This document shows positions 16,969 to 25,857 of a stretch of 53,395 bases of DNA, one piece after another. The first letter of the stretch is position 1. Every line of letters starts with the position of its first letter. The position numbers were made by a program, and so were the translations under genes. A model generated the notes under the pieces. It saw only the letters and a list, made by a program, of their open reading frames with translations, had not been told where the DNA came from and did no database searches. The stretch comes from an uncultured Flavonifractor sp. Lineage in GTDB: Bacteria > Bacillota > Clostridia > Oscillospirales > Oscillospiraceae. The DNA lies in assembly GCA_947384055.1 (NCBI GenBank), contig CANDFO010000008.1, positions 1 through 53,395 on the forward strand. Reading direction: 5' to 3'.

Positions 16969-18356
16969 ACGGCGCCGCCGGCCGGCCGGCCGCGGGCAAG
17001 CTTTTTGCCCAGCTTCCCAGGCTGTCGCTCTCCCTGCTTCCGCTTCCGGCTTTACTGCTGTTCCGGCCTCTGGCTTTTACGCCCCGCCAATGCCTGATTC
17101 TTGGCATTCTGCTGGTCGTTATCATCTGGTGGGTTACAGGCTGGGTGGAGCGTACCGCCGCTTCTCTGGTGCTTTTAGCCGCCTTTTTCCTGTTTTCCAC
17201 CGCTCCGGCGGCCACAATCCTCACCTTTCCCCGCTCGGAGAATTTTTTGATTATTGTTCTCTCTTTCCTGTTTTCCCAGGGAATTTCCAACAGCGGGCTG
17301 ACCCGGCGATTGTTTCAGCCCCTGCTGCTATACGCCAGCAGGAGCCTGGGAAAGCTGATGGCGGTAATGGCCCTGGCTTCCTTCGCGATGATCTTTGTAA
17401 TTCCTCAGCCCTTTTCCAGAATCATTGTCCTTGTATTGATTTTCAGGGACTTTTGGGATAAGATAGAATTAGAAGCCTCTCTGCGCTCTACACTTTTTTT
17501 CCTTCTTTTTGTCTACAGCGCTTTTTTGAATATGACGATGCGCCGGGGGGATCTGATTCTCAATCACGCGCTGCTGACCATGGGCGGTGTGTCAATTTCT
17601 GAGGGAGACTGGCTGCGGGCTATGGCGCTTCCCACCCTGGCCTTTACCGCCCTGGTGACGCTTTTATTCCTGGCTGTTTTTCACAGGGAGCTGAAAGACT
17701 TTCATCCCCCCGCGTCCGATATAATGGCTGTTCCAAAAGAAAAGCTGAGCGGAAAGGACCTGCGTAATCTGCTTGTCATTCTGCTGGTCGTTGTGCTTTG
17801 GGCTTTGGAGGACCTCCATGGAATCAGCGGAACCGTAATCGTTGCCCTGGGCACTGCCGTCCTGTTTCCCCTGGGGCTTCTGCACCTGTCAGATTTACGC
17901 ACAATCAATGTAAAGCTGCTGGTATTTCTCACCGCCGCTTTTTCCATAGGCGGGGTCCTGACAGCGGTCGGCGCCGCCGATGTGCTGTTCCGTCAGCTGG
18001 CTGCCCTGTTTCCAGAGACTTTCTCCCTGCGTTATGCCGCCTTGGTCCTGGGGATCTCCATGGCTATGCACATGCTTTTGGGCAGCAATGTAACCACAAT
18101 GTCTGTGGTGGTGCCCGGGTTAATGGCTGCGGGGGCGGGAGTGACCACGGAACCGGTGCTTTTATTCCTGATTTACCTGGGTATCTGCGGTCACTTTCTC
18201 TTCCCCTTCCACCATGTTCTGCTGCTGCTGGGAGAGGGGGACGGCTGTTATACCAGCGTTCAGACGTTCCGCCTGGGGCTGCCGCTCACCCTGGTCACGC
18301 TGCTGTGCGGGCTGTTCCTCTATCTGAGCTGGTGGCGGCAGATCGGGCTGTTTTAA
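16965..18356 (+). CDS. SLC13/DASS-type anion permease
   Basis: Polytopic membrane protein of 463 residues with about ten to twelve hydrophobic segments. It resembles the divalent-anion/Na+ symporter family: an inward hairpin region near PRSENFLIIVLSF and the C-terminal SNVTTMSVVVPG segment, which corresponds to the SNT motif of the family. The start is GTG overlapping the CoA-transferase stop. Family members import dicarboxylates, sulfate or related anions; here the cargo is probably an organic acid used by the regulon (inference). It precedes the sigma-54 activator gene by 25 bases, so the three genes form one transcription unit. Confidence 0.72.
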   Translation: MNGAAGRPAAGKLFAQLPRLSLSLLPLPALLLFRPLAFTPRQCLILGILLVVIIWWVTGWVERTAASLVLLAAFFLFSTAPAATILTFPRSENFLIIVLSFLFSQGISNSGLTRRLFQPLLLYASRSLGKLMAVMALASFAMIFVIPQPFSRIIVLVLIFRDFWDKIELEASLRSTLFFLLFVYSAFLNMTMRRGDLILNHALLTMGGVSISEGDWLRAMALPTLAFTALVTLLFLAVFHRELKDFHPPASDIMAVPKEKLSGKDLRNLLVILLVVVLWALEDLHGISGTVIVALGTAVLFPLGLLHLSDLRTINVKLLVFLTAAFSIGGVLTAVGAADVLFRQLAALFPETFSLRYAALVLGISMAMHMLLGSNVTTMSVVVPGLMAAGAGVTTEPVLLFLIYLGICGHFLFPFHHVLLLLGEGDGCYTSVQTFRLGLPLTLVTLLCGLFLYLSWWRQIGLF

Positions 18357-18381
18357 AAATATGTCGTAGAAGGGAGTACCT

Positions 18382-19815
18382 ATGGAGGAGCATATGGCTG
18401 AACCCTTTTGCCGCGACGCGTCTATGGAACGGTTCCTCAACGCCCTGCCGGACGGAATCTCCTATACGAACGAAATCGGAATCGTCGTCTACGCCAATAA
18501 CGCCTATTATACGCTGACCGGCCTGTCCGCTTCCGATATCCTGGGTCACAGTATTTATGAGCTGGCAGAAAGCGGATTTCCCGTCTCGCGCATGGTACTG
18601 GATGTATTCCAGACCAGGCAGCCAAAGACGGAGTCGATTCAGTACGGCTCCGACGAAAACCACGAGATTCTTGTTACAGCCATTCCCATCTATGATGACG
18701 AGGGCATTTTCCGCGGTGCGGCGACAAATTTCCGGGATTTGGAGCAGCTCAATTCCCTGCGGCGCGACCTGGGAACCACCTATCTGCATTATGAGCGGCA
18801 GATTGAAAAGCTGGACCGGGCCAATCTGCTTCTCCAGTCCCGCATTAATGAGCTGATGCGCAGCAAAGGCGACGGCGTTGTGGCCAAAAGCAAGCAAATG
18901 CGCAGCATTCTGGAGCTGGCCTATCGTGTCGGGCAGACCCGTTCCACCGTGCTGATCACCGGAGAGTCCGGTGTGGGAAAAGACGTCATCTGCCGGTTTA
19001 TCAACAGCTCCGCCGGCAATCATACGCCGTATATTAAGATTTCGTGTGGAGCTATTCCGGAGACGCTGCTGGAATCGGAGCTCTTTGGATACGAGCCAGG
19101 CGCCTTCAGCGGCGCCTCCCGTCAGGGGAAAATCGGAATTTTTGAGCTGGCGGGAGATGGCGTAGCCTTTTTGGATGAGATTGGAGAAATGCCCCTGCAT
19201 CTTCAGGTTAAGCTGCTTACGGTTCTTCAGGACCGCAGTTACCTGCGCGTGGGCGGAACCAAGCGAATTTCCATGAACGCTCAGGTTGTTGCGGCGACCA
19301 ACCGGAATTTAAAAGAGGAGGTGGCCCAGGGACGGTTTCGTCAGGATTTGTACTATCGTTTGAACGTGGTCCCGATCAATATTCCGCCCCTGCGGGAGCG
19401 GAAGGAGGATATACTTCCGCTGGCTGAGCTGTTTTTGGAGCAGCTCAACAGAAAAAACAACAGTACAAAGCGCTTCTCAGCGGGTGTTTGTGACGCCTTT
19501 TTAAACTATGACTGGCCCGGAAATGTTCGGGAGCTGAATAACATTGTGGAACGGATTTACATCCTTTCCACCACGGCGCTCCTGGACGTCACTGTGCTGC
19601 CGCCGGATCTGCGGGAGAGCATTGTCCCCAGAACGGGGGGAACTCTGAAAACGTATATGGAACAGGCCGAGGCTGCCTTTCTGGAATCCAGCCTACAGGA
19701 TAATATGACACTTCAGGAAGTGGCGGATTCTCTGGGGATCAATTTGTCCACGTTAATCCGCAAGATTAGAAAATATCACTTGCCCCGCAGATACCTTACC
19801 AAAAAGCAGCTTTGA
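18382..19815 (+). CDS. PAS-domain sigma-54-dependent transcriptional activator
   Basis: Enhancer-binding protein of 477 residues with three parts: an N-terminal PAS sensor (about 15-120), a linker coiled coil (about 125-160), and an AAA+ ATPase with Walker A GESGVGK (194-200) plus the sigma-54 contact loop as GAFSGA (240-245; Ser replaces the usual Thr). A Fis-type helix-turn-helix lies at the C-terminus (LQEVADSLGINLSTLIRKI). It has no receiver domain, so it probably senses a small molecule or redox state through PAS. AAGGGAG is six bases before the ATG. It ends the operon driven by a sigma-54 promoter and should control both divergent promoters at 14958 and 15278, possibly with autoregulation. 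Confidence 0.93.
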   Translation: MEEHMAEPFCRDASMERFLNALPDGISYTNEIGIVVYANNAYYTLTGLSASDILGHSIYELAESGFPVSRMVLDVFQTRQPKTESIQYGSDENHEILVTAIPIYDDEGIFRGAATNFRDLEQLNSLRRDLGTTYLHYERQIEKLDRANLLLQSRINELMRSKGDGVVAKSKQMRSILELAYRVGQTRSTVLITGESGVGKDVICRFINSSAGNHTPYIKISCGAIPETLLESELFGYEPGAFSGASRQGKIGIFELAGDGVAFLDEIGEMPLHLQVKLLTVLQDRSYLRVGGTKRISMNAQVVAATNRNLKEEVAQGRFRQDLYYRLNVVPINIPPLRERKEDILPLAELFLEQLNRKNNSTKRFSAGVCDAFLNYDWPGNVRELNNIVERIYILSTTALLDVTVLPPDLRESIVPRTGGTLKTYMEQAEAAFLESSLQDNMTLQEVADSLGINLSTLIRKIRKYHLPRRYLTKKQL

Positions 19816-19884
19816 ACTCCAATCAGGGCCGGGAGCCGGCCGCATTGTCTCCAAAATATGGATCCACCACGGTTTTGACATGTT

Positions 19885-19919
19885 AAAGGGGCCTCCTGCT
19901 TTAGCAGGAGGCCCCTTTT
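19885..19919. terminator. Bidirectional terminator between convergent genes
   Basis: Perfect 16-bp stem AAAGGGGCCTCCTGCT / AGCAGGAGGCCCCTTT with a two-base loop, followed by T on the plus strand and flanked by A on the other side. It separates the sigma-54 activator gene (+) from spoVFB (-) and can serve both. Confidence 0.85.
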
Positions 19920-19939
19920 CTTGTAAACGGTTTATGCGC

Positions 19940-20527
19940 TTATGTACGCAGAGGGGCCAGCAACACCGGCTGGAGCTGCTCTCCCCGAAGGGCGGCGTCG
20001 ATGGCGTCGGGCACCAGAGTGAAATCCGCCACCAGGGAGGTTGGCTTTTCCAGGGGATCGTCCTGACGGAACGGGACGAAGTAGACATTCTTTTTGTCCA
20101 GCAGTGTTCCAATATTTTTGGCGCTGGCAGCTAACCCGTCATTGGTGGCTACAGCCAGCACTACCGGGCCGCCGCTGCGCAGATGGGCCTTGGCAGCCAT
20201 GGTTACGGCGGTATCGGTGATGCCGCAGGCCAGCTTTCCCAGGGTGTTTCCCGTGCAGGGACAGACGACCAGCACATCCAGCAGCCCCTTGGGGCCGATG
20301 GGTTCCGCCTTGAGAATGCTGTCAATAACCCGCCTGCCGCAGATGCGCTCCATTTCACGCATGTGATCATGGGCATTGCCGAAACGGGTGTCCGTGTCCA
20401 CACCGGACTGAGAGACGATGGGGGTCACATCCTCGTATCTGGCCTTTACCTGCTCCAGCGCCTCCAGCGCTTTGGCGTAGGTGCAGAAAGAGCCGCAGAA
20501 GGCAAACCCCACTTTGATTGGTTCCAT
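19940..20527 (-). CDS. spoVFB: Dipicolinate synthase subunit B
   Basis: Flavoprotein-fold subunit of dipicolinate synthase, which makes the spore-core compound dipicolinic acid from dihydrodipicolinate in the mother cell. 195 residues from the ATG at 20527 (MEPIKVGFAFCGSFCTY); GGGAG is seven bases upstream. Flavoprotein features: FCGSFCTYAKAL, VCPCTGNTLGKLA and LAVATNDGLAASA. An earlier GTG (20533) overlaps the spoVFA stop and is less likely. Partner of spoVFA; co-transcribed. Its presence indicates an endospore-forming host. Expression would be expected from a late mother-cell sigma factor, but I could not define that promoter. Confidence 0.93.
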   Translation of the reverse strand: MEPIKVGFAFCGSFCTYAKALEALEQVKARYEDVTPIVSQSGVDTDTRFGNAHDHMREMERICGRRVIDSILKAEPIGPKGLLDVLVVCPCTGNTLGKLACGITDTAVTMAAKAHLRSGGPVVLAVATNDGLAASAKNIGTLLDKKNVYFVPFRQDDPLEKPTSLVADFTLVPDAIDAALRGEQLQPVLLAPLRT

Positions 20528-20529
20528 AG

Positions 20530-21402
20530 TCACACTCCCAACTCGTGCAGGATATTATAAATGGTGGTCTTGATGCTTTTTCCCGCTGTCACAGGAGCGA
20601 CTTTTCCCGGCAATGAAAGAGCCCATACTACCTTGATTCCCAACTGTGCCGCCGCCTCCAGGTCTACCCCCCCGGGCTTGGAGGCGAGGTCGATAACCAG
20701 GCATCCGGCCCGCAGATCCTCCAGTCCCTTCCGGTTCAAAATCCGGGCGGGGACGGTGTTGACAACCAGGTCGTAACAGCACAGCCAGCCCTCCAGCTGG
20801 TCGGTGTGTTCAATGCCATAGCCGCAGCTCTCCGCCCAGGCCAGGTCGGAATATTTCCGGGCGGCGACACTGACCTTGGCGCCCAGGGCGGCCAGCCGCT
20901 GGGACAGCGCCCGCCCCAGCCGTCCATAACCGATGACCAGCACATTGGACCCCTGAATGGTGATAGGCAGCTCCTCCATGGCGATCTGAATAGCGCCCTC
21001 CGCGGTGGGCACTGCGTTGGCCACCGCCAGCTCTTCCCGGGCAAAATAGTCGCAGAGGGTCAGTCCCCGGTCGGCGGCCATAGCGTTCACCTGCGGACTG
21101 ACCATCCCCGCACAGACCACCTGGCTGGGGCGGAGCACGTCCAGCAGACGGGACAGAGGGTGCTTCCCCTCTGAGAGAGGGGCGTTCAGCAGGCTGCCCT
21201 CGCCGGCTGCCGGCAGCGGGAATACCACGCAGTCTGCCAGGGCCATTCCCTCCAGCCGCTCCTCCGGCTGTGTGCCCGGGATAGCCCCCAGGCGCTCCAG
21301 AGCGAAGGTATGTACGCTGTGTCCGTCCTCAGCCAGAAGCTCCGCCAGCTTTGCCTGCCGCATGTCGCCTCCGGCCACCCAGATGTCTAATTCGTTTTTC
21401 AT
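20530..21402 (-). CDS. spoVFA: Dipicolinate synthase subunit A
   Basis: NAD(P)-binding dehydrogenase-like subunit of dipicolinate synthase, 290 residues. N-terminal region (IWVAGGDMRQAKLAELL), then a Rossmann domain (VLVIGYGRLGRALSQRL) typical of SpoVFA, and a C-terminal LASKPGGVDLEAAAQLG segment. It works with SpoVFB to form dipicolinic acid for spore heat resistance. GGAGGGGGAG lies just before the ATG. A dispersed repeat (21481-21742) lies immediately upstream, leaving only about 80 bases for a promoter. Confidence 0.95.
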   Translation of the reverse strand: MKNELDIWVAGGDMRQAKLAELLAEDGHSVHTFALERLGAIPGTQPEERLEGMALADCVVFPLPAAGEGSLLNAPLSEGKHPLSRLLDVLRPSQVVCAGMVSPQVNAMAADRGLTLCDYFAREELAVANAVPTAEGAIQIAMEELPITIQGSNVLVIGYGRLGRALSQRLAALGAKVSVAARKYSDLAWAESCGYGIEHTDQLEGWLCCYDLVVNTVPARILNRKGLEDLRAGCLVIDLASKPGGVDLEAAAQLGIKVVWALSLPGKVAPVTAGKSIKTTIYNILHELGV

Positions 21403-21480
21403 AGCGCTCCCCCTCCGTATTCCGTGACTACCCTATCTTATTCCGATGGAACAAAAGGGTGCGGACCGGCGGAGACAAAA

Positions 21481-21742
21481 CACGGCCCCGGCCGAAGGGC
21501 CGGGGCCGTGAGCCTGTCGAAAAAGGCCTCTGGCCTTTTTCGACAAAAGGGATACGGCCTGCCGCGCGCACCCTTTGGGCACACTTGCAGGCCGGGCAGT
21601 GTCATTTCCGAGGCACATGTCCCCGAAAATGACCAATTTTGACTTTATTTTGCCGCCTGAGGGCGGCAAAACTCTGCGAGGCTTTCCCGTAGGGGAAATT
21701 TTTCGACAGTCTGACGGCCCTGGTCCTTCGGCCGGGGCCGTC
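21481..21742 (+). repeat. Dispersed hairpin repeat, copy 2 (fullest copy)
   Basis: It begins with a GC stem (CACGGCCCCGGCC / GGCCGGGGCCGTG, 21481-21510), then the core GTCGAAAAAGGCC (21516-21528) / GGCCTTTTTCGAC (21532-21544). Next come about 110 bases almost identical to the copy at 53308-53395, an inner stem TTGCCGCC/GGGCGGCAA, TTTTTCGACAG near 21699-21710 (an inverted partner of the core's left arm), and finally a stem at 21713-21742. That last stem is an imperfect inverted copy of the first one. It lies between the minus-strand genes at 21777 and spoVFA and accounts for most of the 374-base gap. No coding potential is seen. Confidence 0.75.
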
Positions 21743-21776
21743 AGAGGTGTGGGACTTTACCGCTCCGGGGAAAGGC

Positions 21777-21974
21777 TCAGCACTCCTCGTCCCAGTCGGC
21801 GTAATCATCCTCTTCACAGCGGCAGCAGCTGTTTTTCCGCTCTGCCAGGGCGTCCTTCAGGCGCTCCACAGACGCCTCAATCCGCTCCCAATTGAGGGCG
21901 ACGGCATAAGCGGCGGCGGCCAATACGGTCAGCAGAGCGATGATTTTCAGGAAACAGGCCAGGAATTTTTTCAT
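21777..21974 (-). CDS. Small single-pass membrane protein, hypothetical
   Basis: 65-residue protein: a basic N-terminus (MKKF), one hydrophobic helix (about residues 4-27), a helical amphipathic stretch and a very acidic cysteine-containing tail (CCRCEEDDYADWDEEC). AAGGAGG stands eight bases before the ATG at 21974, supporting translation; an upstream ATG at 21998 lacks such a site. I do not recognise the family. The CxxC-like acidic tail could bind metal, but this is speculation. It stands alone between the repeat element and the ABC transporter. Confidence 0.6.
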   Translation of the reverse strand: MKKFLACFLKIIALLTVLAAAAYAVALNWERIEASVERLKDALAERKNSCCRCEEDDYADWDEEC

Positions 21975-22094
21975 AGACAGGGGCCTCCTTCTGGTCATAA
22001 TGTGCTTGTCGGCTCGGCATTACCAGTGTACACGCTTTTCCGGTAAAATACAAGTTCTCATTTTGCTTTCCACCAATTTTTTTCGGAGCCGGGA

Positions 22095-23087
22095 CTACCG
22101 CTCTTCCCGGAAATAGGCGGAACCAAGGCTGGCGGGCGGCTGCTTATCCTTGCTGTTGCGCAGGCTGGTGAAGATCAGCACAATCACTGTCACCACATAG
22201 GGCAGGATTTTGTAGAGCTGGTCGGGAATAAAGGGCAGCTGAAGCCGCAGATAGAGGATCATCAGCGCGCCGAAGAGCACCGAGCCCCACAGGGCGTTCA
22301 GCGGCCGCCACAGGCAGAAGATCACCAGGGCCACCGCCAGCCACCCCTCGCCGGAGAGCCCTTCGTGATTCCAGACGCTGCCGGCGATGGTGGTGATGTA
22401 CACCATGCCGCCCACAGCGGAAATACCGCCGCCGATTACGGTGGCCAGGTATTTATAGCGGGTCACGTTGATCCCCGCGGCGTCGGCGGTAGCGGGGGAC
22501 TCGCCCACCGCCCGCAGGTAGAGCCCTGTCCGGGTACGGCTCAGAAAGAAGGACATGGCCACCGCCAGGGCGACCCCGAGATAGACAAAGATATTGTGTC
22601 CGAAGAGCAGGGGGCCGACCACCGGAATCCCCTGGAGCGCGGCGGGGAACGGGGAGTTTTCAAAGGCGGTTTTCAGCCCGTTGCTGATAGACACATACCC
22701 TCCGGATGTCACCCGCATATACTCGCCGATGAACTGTCCCGCGCCGGTGCCGAAAATGGACAGGGCCAGGCCGGTGACGTTCTGATTGGCCCGCAGGGTG
22801 ATGGTGACAAAGCTGTAGATCAGGGCTCCGATTGCCCCGCCCAGGAAGGAGAACACCAGGGCCAGAACCACCGCCGTGGGGCCGTTGGCGCCGCCGCCAG
22901 CCATAGTCTCGTAGTAGAAGGCCGCGCCCAGGCCCATGGCGCCGCCCATGTACATCATGCCCTCTACGCCCAGGTTCAGGTTGCCGGTCTTTTCCGACAG
23001 AATTTCTCCCACCGTGCCGAAGAGCAGCGGCGTGCCGTTGACAATGGCGGCCATCAGCAGGGGGAGCAGAAGGGTTTGCAGGTTCAT
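22095..23087 (-). CDS. Nucleoside-type ABC transporter permease (second permease)
   Basis: 330-residue inner-membrane permease of the branched-chain/monosaccharide ABC family used with BMP (Med/NupN-like) lipoproteins. It has about eight to ten hydrophobic segments and the family stretches LFGTVGEILSEKTGNLNLGVEGMM (partly cited) and AVGESPATADAAGIN, the coupling loop that contacts the ATPase. ATG overlaps the stop of the upstream permease gene by four bases. Likely substrate: purine nucleosides or bases, inferred from the linked xpt and from the known YufNOPQ/NupNOPQ system. Confidence 0.88.
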   Translation of the reverse strand: MNLQTLLLPLLMAAIVNGTPLLFGTVGEILSEKTGNLNLGVEGMMYMGGAMGLGAAFYYETMAGGGANGPTAVVLALVFSFLGGAIGALIYSFVTITLRANQNVTGLALSIFGTGAGQFIGEYMRVTSGGYVSISNGLKTAFENSPFPAALQGIPVVGPLLFGHNIFVYLGVALAVAMSFFLSRTRTGLYLRAVGESPATADAAGINVTRYKYLATVIGGGISAVGGMVYITTIAGSVWNHEGLSGEGWLAVALVIFCLWRPLNALWGSVLFGALMILYLRLQLPFIPDQLYKILPYVVTVIVLIFTSLRNSKDKQPPASLGSAYFREER

Positions 23088-24172
23088 GCCTTTGCCACCT
23101 CCCCATGACTGCCCCGAAAGATGAGCTTATAATTGATGAAAAACTCGCACCCCAACATGCAGAAGAGGAAAATTCCGGTGATAATGTCCGAAATAGAGGC
23201 CGGAACATTCATGCGGGTGTGCAAAGTGTCCGCCCCCTTGTCCAGCACGGCCAGAAGCGCGGAAATTCCCACCATGGCAAAGGGGTTGAGCTGAGCCAGC
23301 CACGCCACAGTAATGGCCGTGAAGCCAACTCCGGCGGCCACGCCGTCGTAGAGTGTATTATTGGCGCCCGAAGCCACGATAAACCCCACCAACCCGCTGA
23401 CGGCCCCCGACAGGAACATGGTGCGCATAATCACCCAGCCCACATTCATGCCCGCATAGCGGGCGGTATTGCCGCTCTCGCCGATAACGGCAATCTCATA
23501 GCCGTGCTTGGTGTATCTCATGTAGATAAACATCAGTGCGGTCAATACCAAAACAATAATCCAGCCGCAGTGGACCCCTAATATCTTGGGCAGGACGGCC
23601 TTTTCGTTGAACTGGGGGATGATCTGGGAGCCGGGTCGCCCCTCCCAGGGGCCGCCCTGAAGCCACTTCACCACGCCGATGGCGATATAGTTCATCATCA
23701 GGGTAAACAGCGTTTCATTGGTCCCCCACCTGGCCTTGAAGAAGGCGGGAATCAGTGCCCAGAGGCCGCCGCCCACGGCTCCTGCCGCGGCCATAACCGC
23801 AATCAAAACCGGCCCGGGGAGCTTGTCATACCAGAACAGGGCAAAGTAGCTGGCCGCAATTGCGCCTGCGGTGATCTGCCCTTCGGCCCCGATGTTCCAG
23901 AAGCGCATTTTGAAGCAGGGGGCGATGGCCAGCGCGGTGCCCAGCAGGGGAATGGCCGAGCGGACGGTCTGCCGGATAGCGGTGCTCTTGCCCAAAGCCC
24001 CGCTGATGATGGTGCCATAGGCGGAAAAGGGGTTGTGCCCCAGCACCAGGAAGATCACCCCGCCCAGGAGGAGCGCCGCCACAAAGGAGCAGGCGCGGAT
24101 GCACCAGATCTGGCCCTGGGGCATGGCGTCCCGCTTGGCCAGGCGGACCCACGGCGTCTTTTGTTCATGCAT
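23084..24172 (-). CDS. Nucleoside-type ABC transporter permease (first permease)
   Basis: 362-residue permease partner with multiple hydrophobic helices, including GGVIFLVLGHNPFSAYG near the N-terminus and the coupling-helix motif AVIGESGNTARYAGMN. GGGGGAGG precedes the ATG; the start overlaps the ATPase stop by eight bases, so ATPase and both permeases are translationally linked. Together with the neighbouring permease it forms the membrane channel of a BMP-family importer. Confidence 0.88.
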   Translation of the reverse strand: MHEQKTPWVRLAKRDAMPQGQIWCIRACSFVAALLLGGVIFLVLGHNPFSAYGTIISGALGKSTAIRQTVRSAIPLLGTALAIAPCFKMRFWNIGAEGQITAGAIAASYFALFWYDKLPGPVLIAVMAAAGAVGGGLWALIPAFFKARWGTNETLFTLMMNYIAIGVVKWLQGGPWEGRPGSQIIPQFNEKAVLPKILGVHCGWIIVLVLTALMFIYMRYTKHGYEIAVIGESGNTARYAGMNVGWVIMRTMFLSGAVSGLVGFIVASGANNTLYDGVAAGVGFTAITVAWLAQLNPFAMVGISALLAVLDKGADTLHTRMNVPASISDIITGIFLFCMLGCEFFINYKLIFRGSHGEVAKA

Positions 24173-25703
24173 GGCTATCCTCCCCCTTTCCGCCCGCCTG
24201 GGTCATCAGCAGGCCCACCGCCTCCTTGGTGACGGCTCGGGCATCCACAATGCCGGATACCCGGCCCCCGCAGAGGACCAGGATACGGTCGCACAGCTCC
24301 AGCAGAACATCCAGGTCCTCACCCACAAAGATGACGGCTACGCCCTTCTGCTTCTGCTGAGTCATGAGGTTGTAGATTGTATATGAGGTGTTGATGTCCA
24401 ACCCGCGGACGGCGTAGGCACTCATCAGCACCGCCGGGGCCGAGGCAATCTCGCGGCCTACCAGCACCTTTTGAACGTTGCCGCCGGACAGACGGCGCAC
24501 CGGGAATTCCACGCTGGGGGTGACGACCTCCAGCTCGTCCTTCACCTGGAGCGCCAAGGCATTGGGACCTTTCCGGTCCACAAAGGCCCCCCGGCCCTTC
24601 CGCCAGGAGCGGAGCATCATGTTGCCTGTCATGCCCATGCCGCCCACCAGGCCCATGCCCAGCCGGTCCTCCGGCACGAAGGCCATGGAGACCCCCGCCT
24701 GCTTGATCTGCATCGGGGTTTTGCCCAGCAGCTGGGCGGCGGGCCCGCCGTCAGGGGTGAACCGGATGGAGCCGGTGGCGGGACAGAGGCCGGCAATGGC
24801 CTCCAGCAGCTCCCGCTGGCCGGAGCCGGCGATGCCGGCCACCCCCAGGATTTCCCCGCCCATAGCGGTAAAGCTCACGCTGTCCAGCCGCTTGACCCCC
24901 TCGGCGTCCAGCACCGTCAGATTTTCCACCGTCAGCCGGGGCTGGGGATTCACCGGCTCCGGACGCTGGATGTTCAGTGACACCGCCCGGCCTACCATCA
25001 TATCGGTGAGGGCCTGGGGGCTGGTGCCGGCGGTATCCACCGTGCCGATATACTGCCCCTTTCGCAGGACCGCCACCCGGTCGGACAGGGCCATGACCTC
25101 GTGGAGCTTGTGGGTGATGATGACGATGGCCTTGCCGTCATCCCGCATGGAGCGGAGAATGGCGAAGAGCCGGTCGGTCTCCTGGGGGGTAAGCACCGCC
25201 GTAGGCTCGTCCAGAATGAGGATATCCGCCCCCCGGTACAGGACCTTGACAATCTCTACCGTCTGCTTCTCGGATACGGACATGTCGTAGACCTTTTTAT
25301 TGGGGTCAATGCCAAAGCCGTATTTGTCGCTGATCTCCCGGACCCGGCTGGCCACAGCCTTCCGGTCCAGTTTTCCCCTGCCCTGGAGCCCCAGGGCGAT
25401 GTTCTCCGCAGCGGTGAATACGTCCACCAGCTTATAGTGCTGATGGATCATGCCGATGCCGTTGTCAAAGGCGTCCTTGGGGGAGCGGATGGACACAGGC
25501 CGCCCCTCCACCAGAATCTCCCCCTCGTCGGGATAGTAGATGCCCGAGAGCATATTCATCAGGGTGGTCTTGCCGCTGCCGTTTTCCCCCAGCAGGGAGA
25601 GAATCTCCCCCCGGTCCAGGGTCAGGTCAATGCCGTCGTTGGCCACCACCTTGCCAAAGCGCTTGGTGATGTGCCGCAGCTCGATTGCATGGACAGTTTC
25701 CAA
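24165..25703 (-). CDS. ABC transporter ATP-binding protein, two nucleotide-binding domains
   Basis: 512-residue tandem ATPase. Domain 1 has Walker A GENGSGKTT and a Walker B ILILDEPTAVLTP. Domain 2 is degenerate, as usual for sugar/nucleoside importers: GIAGSGQRE in place of Walker A, and the LSGGNVQKVLVGREI signature. It energises the two downstream permeases. The start is TTG (METVHAIEL), ten bases after GAGGAGG; the nearby ATG is out of frame. A hairpin terminator lies between it and the lipoprotein gene, which would lower its expression relative to the binding protein. Confidence 0.92.
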   Translation of the reverse strand: METVHAIELRHITKRFGKVVANDGIDLTLDRGEILSLLGENGSGKTTLMNMLSGIYYPDEGEILVEGRPVSIRSPKDAFDNGIGMIHQHYKLVDVFTAAENIALGLQGRGKLDRKAVASRVREISDKYGFGIDPNKKVYDMSVSEKQTVEIVKVLYRGADILILDEPTAVLTPQETDRLFAILRSMRDDGKAIVIITHKLHEVMALSDRVAVLRKGQYIGTVDTAGTSPQALTDMMVGRAVSLNIQRPEPVNPQPRLTVENLTVLDAEGVKRLDSVSFTAMGGEILGVAGIAGSGQRELLEAIAGLCPATGSIRFTPDGGPAAQLLGKTPMQIKQAGVSMAFVPEDRLGMGLVGGMGMTGNMMLRSWRKGRGAFVDRKGPNALALQVKDELEVVTPSVEFPVRRLSGGNVQKVLVGREIASAPAVLMSAYAVRGLDINTSYTIYNLMTQQKQKGVAVIFVGEDLDVLLELCDRILVLCGGRVSGIVDARAVTKEAVGLLMTQAGGKGEDSHA

Positions 25704-25857
25704 AGGCTGTCATCCTCCTCGCCGTGGCAGAGTCTCCAGCGGGCCGACCGACCCGGCGGACGGCCGTGGACCTCTGCGTCTCTCCTTGCCCGCAAAGCCG
25801 CGCTCCGGCTTTGCCGCTCCCCGGGCGGCCTGCCGCCGCCGCTTCTGACTGATATCC

